The position numbers were made by a program, and so were the translations under genes. The notes below the pieces were generated by a model. That model ran no database searches. It was not told where the DNA came from and saw only the letters and a list, made by a program, of their open reading frames with translations. A stretch of 18,082 bases of DNA from Bifidobacteriaceae bacterium NR021 (GTDB lineage: Bacteria > Actinomycetota > Actinomycetes > Actinomycetales > Bifidobacteriaceae): positions 126,228-144,309 of the forward strand of contig NQOP01000001.1 in the NCBI GenBank assembly GCA_003585845.1. Direction: 5' to 3'. Shown piece by piece: positions 14,458 to 18,082 of this stretch; the first letter of the stretch is position 1, and each line of letters starts with the position of its first letter.

Positions 14458-15273
14458 ATGGCAAACGATTCCATGCTAGAACAAAAGACTCCGCTCACAG
14501 CGCGCGAATACGCGACACGCACAGCAATACGCGCGATTGCAATCATCGCATCTGTTTATGGTATGGCTGCTTCGTGGGAAGGCTTAATGACCTTCACTTA
14601 TTTTACGAATCTTTCTAACCTTATGATTTGCGTAGCTCTTGCTGGATCGCTTTTGCTTGATACAGCTGCGTTTATGCGTGCTCGTAATTCTGTAGATTTA
14701 GCAGCGCAGCCAGTTTCCGCCTCCCAGCAAGATTCCGCAGCATCTTGCGCATGGTTCGACTCAAAATCCAACGCTTGGTACATTTTCAAATTTATGATGA
14801 CCATCTCAATTGCTGTCACATTCACTTTGTACCTGTGTTTCTTAGCACCTACCAATAAGCTTGGTTTCGTTGGCGCTTACATGAATAACGGATGCAGCAG
14901 CCTTTGCGTTCACGCAGTTGCGCCGCTTCTTGCAATCGCTGATTTTGTGCTTTTTGATTATCGTTTCCGCTCTACTCGCGCACATTTGTATGTTTCTACT
15001 GTTCCGCCTCTTGCTTATGTTGCTTATGCTGCTATGCTTAGCGAGTTTGCTGGTGTTCGTTGGGGTGTTCATGCAATGCGCGCGCCTTATAATTTCCTAA
15101 ATTATGGCGCTCCTGCAGGCTGGTTCGGCTTTGCACCGCAAACTTTTAATGCCACTACTTTGGGCGTTGGAGTCGCGTATTTGTTAATTGTGTTTACTCT
15201 TATTTTTATTGGTGTCGGCAGTGTATTTCTTGCTCTTAAGGATGCTCGCGCTCGTGCAATATTAAAAGAATAG
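14458..15273 (+). CDS. Multi-pass membrane protein, Pr6Pr / FAR-17a-AIG1-like
   Basis: A 271-residue integral membrane protein with about six hydrophobic segments (about 22-38, 46-71, 109-130, 150-167, 176-200, 236-260). The sequence FTYFTNLSN at 46-54, the HAVAPLLAIADFVLF-type block with His152, and APYNFLNYG with GWFG at 209-224 match what I recall of the Pr6Pr family. In the distantly related eukaryotic AIG1/ADTRP hydrolases a membrane-embedded Thr and His are catalytic; Thr50 and His152 could correspond, but this is inference. Residues 75-105 are a polar loop rich in Ser, Ala and Gln. A weak ribosome site (AAAGCGAG) precedes the ATG. It is divergent from thiME across about 300 bp and shows no functional link to thiamine genes beyond position; its substrate is unknown. 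Confidence 0.75.
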   Translation: MANDSMLEQKTPLTAREYATRTAIRAIAIIASVYGMAASWEGLMTFTYFTNLSNLMICVALAGSLLLDTAAFMRARNSVDLAAQPVSASQQDSAASCAWFDSKSNAWYIFKFMMTISIAVTFTLYLCFLAPTNKLGFVGAYMNNGCSSLCVHAVAPLLAIADFVLFDYRFRSTRAHLYVSTVPPLAYVAYAAMLSEFAGVRWGVHAMRAPYNFLNYGAPAGWFGFAPQTFNATTLGVGVAYLLIVFTLIFIGVGSVFLALKDARARAILKE

Positions 15274-15303
15274 TATTGTTGCGCGCCACTATTGCCTAAT
15301 TGC

Positions 15304-15309
15304 TAGAAT
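15304..15309 (+). promoter_or_regulatory. Predicted -10 element, leaderless start of the helicase gene
   Basis: TAGAAT ends 7 bases before the ATG at 15317, so the transcript would begin at or beside the start codon. No Shine-Dalgarno sequence is present upstream. No good -35 hexamer is visible at normal spacing, so this is weaker than the thiD case. Confidence 0.4.
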
Positions 15310-15316
15310 TAAGCGT

Positions 15317-18082
15317 ATGAGTGAGGATACTGCATTACAAGCATTATTTGACGGCACGTTACGCAATTCTTCTGGCAATGTGACTAATACGTTGCTTGTG
15401 TACGGTGCGCCGAATACTGGTAAAACGCAGTTTGCTGTGCGCGCAGCAATTTCCGGCTATAAGCGTTGGTCGCATAATGTTACTGCGATGGCTGTGCAAA
15501 ATCGTGTTCTTGCTTCAAAAATTGACAATATTATTATTCGTCAAATTGGTGTAAGTAAGCAGTCTCGTCCAGTTGGCACTTTGGCTTCTTTGGCTTTTAA
15601 TATCATTTCTGCTTGCTGTAAGTTAAAGAATGAGCCTTCGCCTAAGCTGCTAAATGGTGCTGAGCAGGATTCTTTGCTTCGTAAAGTTTTGCGCGCGCAC
15701 ATTGAGCATGTTATGCGTGGAGATAATGGTGATTGCAATATATGCGCGCTTTTTAAGGATTATTTTGAAACGTCTCAATGGGTTATTCCATTAACTTGCG
15801 CAGTTTCTAATACTTTCGCCACTTCCGAGCTTTCCGCACCTTCCGCATCTTCTGCGCCTTTCGCAACTCAGGCTGCTCAAGCAGCTTCTTCGTATCCAGA
15901 ATTTTTGGCAGATAGTTTCGATATTAACAACGCTTTTATGCATCAATTGCGCGATATGCTCGCTCGTTTAGATGAGCTTGGTATTAGCGATTTTGAAAGC
16001 GAAAATTCAGTTCTTTGCGCTCTTAGTGACGAGCAATCTTACGCCAATAATAGTGATATTTTACAAACGTCTGTGCTTATTAAACGTAGATTAACTCAAT
16101 GGCGTTTGGCGTTTGCTTTGCGTGCTGAATATCGAAAAATAATTGCCGACACTTATAAATCTTCTTTCCGACTTGACGCTTCGCAACTGTTGGTTGAGGG
16201 TGCAAAATCTGCGCGCGAATTAGGCGAGCATGGTTTAGTAAACTCTTCTGAAATTCCGGCTCTTCTTGTAGTCGATGATTATCAAGATATTACTTTGGCT
16301 GGTTTGAGTTTTATTGAGACTTTGTCGAAGATTGGCACGCGTTTAGTTTTGCTTGCGAATCCGGATGAATCTGTGCAATCGTTTAGAGGAGCGTACCCGG
16401 ATTATGCAATTTCTGCAGCTTTAGATGAGTTGAATGCTGCTGAGCAAACTTTAGAATATACGGGTTTTGCCGATTCTTGCGAAAATTCTTGCGAAAATTC
16501 TTCCGACGATTCTGCTGATTCTTCTAAAAATTATTCTGCAGATCCAACTTTTGCAAATTATACCCAAGCACCTTCGATGCGTGAATTACTCGCTTCACGC
16601 GTTTCTCTTTCGCTTACTTCGCAATATAAAACAGATGTTGCGCTCCCAAATCGCCCTTGGAAAATGCCAAAATTTGTAGGGTCCTTACCGATTGAGCCTA
16701 TAGAAACCACACAAAATTCTCATCTAAACTCAGATGACACTGTTTTTACAGCGTTATATCGTTCACAGCGTGAGGAATTAGATGCTGTTATTTGGCAAAT
16801 GAAGCAATCTCACGTAAATAATAAGCGCAAGTGGAGCGATATGGCGTTAATTGCGCACGACAATTCCACGGTTCGTCTTTTTGGCGAGCAACTTCGCGCT
16901 TCTGGAGTTCCTGTGCGATACTCGTTAGTAACTCGCCCATTAAAAGATGAGCCGTTTGTGCAAGGTTTATTTGCGCTTATTGAACTTGCTCAATTTGCGC
17001 AGCACGGTTTTTCTGGAATTGTTGAGCAAGTAAAACATGGTAGAAGTTTACAAAATTTGGCTTCGTGGGTGCGTTTGCGAGTTCAGAATATTATGGATAG
17101 TCCACTTTCCTCGATTACTAAGAGCGATTCTGGATTTTACGGTGATTTAGACGTTGAAATACCTGCGAAGTTATATTCTGTAGATTCGCTTATGCGTTCT
17201 CTTTCCTCTCTTTCGGCTGTTTTAATTGAGAAAAATTGTGAAAATAACAAGAGCTTTGAATCTAATGCGCCTTTGCGAAATCTTGTTCATAACTGGGATT
17301 TGTTGCAAAATTCGCTTCATAGTGCGCAAAGCAAAGCGTACTTTGAATCTCAAATTTTGGTTGATAATAGTCGTATTGATGGCAGTTCAAATGAGCTTAT
17401 GCCATTGTCTCTTGATGCGTGCTATTTGCTTTGTGTAGCAGATGTTGCACGTTTTATAGATGATGATTCTAATGTTCGTAATGATTCTACAGTGTTGCAA
17501 ATATTGCAGAATATGGCACCTCGAAATCCGCACGTTGCATCTTTTGTAAAACTGTGGAAAAACGTGCAAATTCTCGCTTCTCGTATGCACAATAATCCTG
17601 ATTTGAGTAGTGCTCAATACGCTCTTGGTGAGGCTTGGAATATTTGTCATGTTGCTGAGCGTTGGCAGCGTATGTCTTTACAGCATAATTCGGAAGGTTA
17701 TCGAGCTAACGATCGCTTGGATGCTGCAATGCGTCTTTTTGATTACGTTTCTTCATATGTTTCTTCTGATATCTCGTCAATGAATACGTTTGACGATACT
17801 TTTAAACAAGAAAATATTGTAAGTATTGCAGATTTTATAGCTCAAGTTCGTGGCATGGAAATTGAAGCTGATTCTCTTGCTAAAGTAGCGCCTGTCCTAG
17901 ATGCTGTAACGCTTACTACTCCTGCTGGTTCTGTTGGAAAACATTGGAATCTTGTGTGGATGCCTACTTTGCAACAACGTGTGTGGCCAAATCTTGCTTC
18001 TCGTAGCACTATGTTTGGCGCAGAAAGTTTAGCGAATATTATTTTGCATTCTAAAATTTCTGCTTCTAAATTGACTGTGAAT
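15317..18082 (+). CDS. AdnA-like UvrD-family helicase, partial (runs off the window)
   Basis: The first 922 codons of an open frame without a stop. It is a superfamily 1 DNA helicase probably acting in double-strand-break end resection and recombination, as AdnAB does in mycobacteria. Visible motifs: Walker A GAPNTGKT at 30-37; a Walker B-like VVDDYQD ending at 324 (UvrD-type DExQD); motif III-like NPDESVQSFRG at 348-358; a motif IV-like stretch SDMALIAHD near 16828; and a motif V-like region from about 864 ending VGKHW at 873-877, then WMPTLQQRVWPNL. The last block replaces the usual H-x-x-KGLEW and recalls AdnA more than UvrD or PcrA. Low-complexity inserts rich in Ser, Ala and Asn interrupt the helicase core (about 164-196 and 390-410). 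A C-terminal PD-(D/E)XK nuclease domain and an adjacent adnB would be expected beyond the window. The start is set by ATG 15317, just downstream of a -10 element. Confidence 0.85.
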   Translation, partial: MSEDTALQALFDGTLRNSSGNVTNTLLVYGAPNTGKTQFAVRAAISGYKRWSHNVTAMAVQNRVLASKIDNIIIRQIGVSKQSRPVGTLASLAFNIISACCKLKNEPSPKLLNGAEQDSLLRKVLRAHIEHVMRGDNGDCNICALFKDYFETSQWVIPLTCAVSNTFATSELSAPSASSAPFATQAAQAASSYPEFLADSFDINNAFMHQLRDMLARLDELGISDFESENSVLCALSDEQSYANNSDILQTSVLIKRRLTQWRLAFALRAEYRKIIADTYKSSFRLDASQLLVEGAKSARELGEHGLVNSSEIPALLVVDDYQDITLAGLSFIETLSKIGTRLVLLANPDESVQSFRGAYPDYAISAALDELNAAEQTLEYTGFADSCENSCENSSDDSADSSKNYSADPTFANYTQAPSMRELLASRVSLSLTSQYKTDVALPNRPWKMPKFVGSLPIEPIETTQNSHLNSDDTVFTALYRSQREELDAVIWQMKQSHVNNKRKWSDMALIAHDNSTVRLFGEQLRASGVPVRYSLVTRPLKDEPFVQGLFALIELAQFAQHGFSGIVEQVKHGRSLQNLASWVRLRVQNIMDSPLSSITKSDSGFYGDLDVEIPAKLYSVDSLMRSLSSLSAVLIEKNCENNKSFESNAPLRNLVHNWDLLQNSLHSAQSKAYFESQILVDNSRIDGSSNELMPLSLDACYLLCVADVARFIDDDSNVRNDSTVLQILQNMAPRNPHVASFVKLWKNVQILASRMHNNPDLSSAQYALGEAWNICHVAERWQRMSLQHNSEGYRANDRLDAAMRLFDYVSSYVSSDISSMNTFDDTFKQENIVSIADFIAQVRGMEIEADSLAKVAPVLDAVTLTTPAGSVGKHWNLVWMPTLQQRVWPNLASRSTMFGAESLANIILHSKISASKLTVN
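16481..16504 (+). repeat. 12-bp tandem duplication in the helicase gene
   Basis: GAAAATTCTTGC at 16481 is followed directly by GAAAATTCTTCC, encoding Glu-Asn-Ser-Cys then Glu-Asn-Ser-Ser. It lies in a Ser/Asp/Asn-rich insert of the helicase core. Confidence 0.7.

Overview
The window looks like chromosome of a low-GC member of the Bifidobacteriaceae, most likely Gardnerella or a close relative. I infer this from three things: the AT-leaning codon use, the actinobacterial protein types (a fused ThiM-ThiE enzyme, an AdnA-like UvrD-family helicase, a class C-type sortase), and promoters that sit directly on start codons (leaderless transcripts). No database search was possible, so the genus is an inference.

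Layout. Positions 1-278 hold no supportable gene but contain a nested inverted repeat. A class C-like sortase (279-1415, +) is followed, after a 132-141 bp gap with a perfect 28-bp direct repeat, by one enormous surface-protein gene (1557-11270, +, 3237 aa). It has a very long basic N-region ahead of its signal peptide, three large related ectodomain segments, regularly paired cysteines, a 250-residue charged linker and an LPYSG-type C-terminal sorting signal. The 279-bp gap after it holds a tandem array of four palindromes with an exact 52-bp period. thiD (11550-12458, +) follows, apparently on a leaderless mRNA. A fused thiM-thiE gene (12584-14161, -) converges on it and is preceded by a TPP riboswitch (about 14163-14258, -) whose conserved 3' strand also contains the Shine-Dalgarno sequence. 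A Pr6Pr-type membrane protein (14458-15273, +) and the first 922 codons of an AdnA-like helicase (15317 to the window edge, +) complete the window.

How the parts fit. The sortase and the giant protein look like an enzyme-substrate pair for surface display or polymerisation. The substrate ends in an LPXTG-like motif, a hydrophobic segment and arginines, and the sortase gene lies immediately upstream. ThiD, ThiM and ThiE cover salvage of the pyrimidine and thiazole moieties and their joining to thiamine phosphate; a thiamine-sensing riboswitch on the thiME side fits this. No de novo thiC or thiG is seen here. The membrane protein and the helicase have no evident link to the other genes.

The most unusual material is the giant protein and its sortase, the 12-bp-period repeats that build parts of it, and the 52-bp palindrome array downstream.
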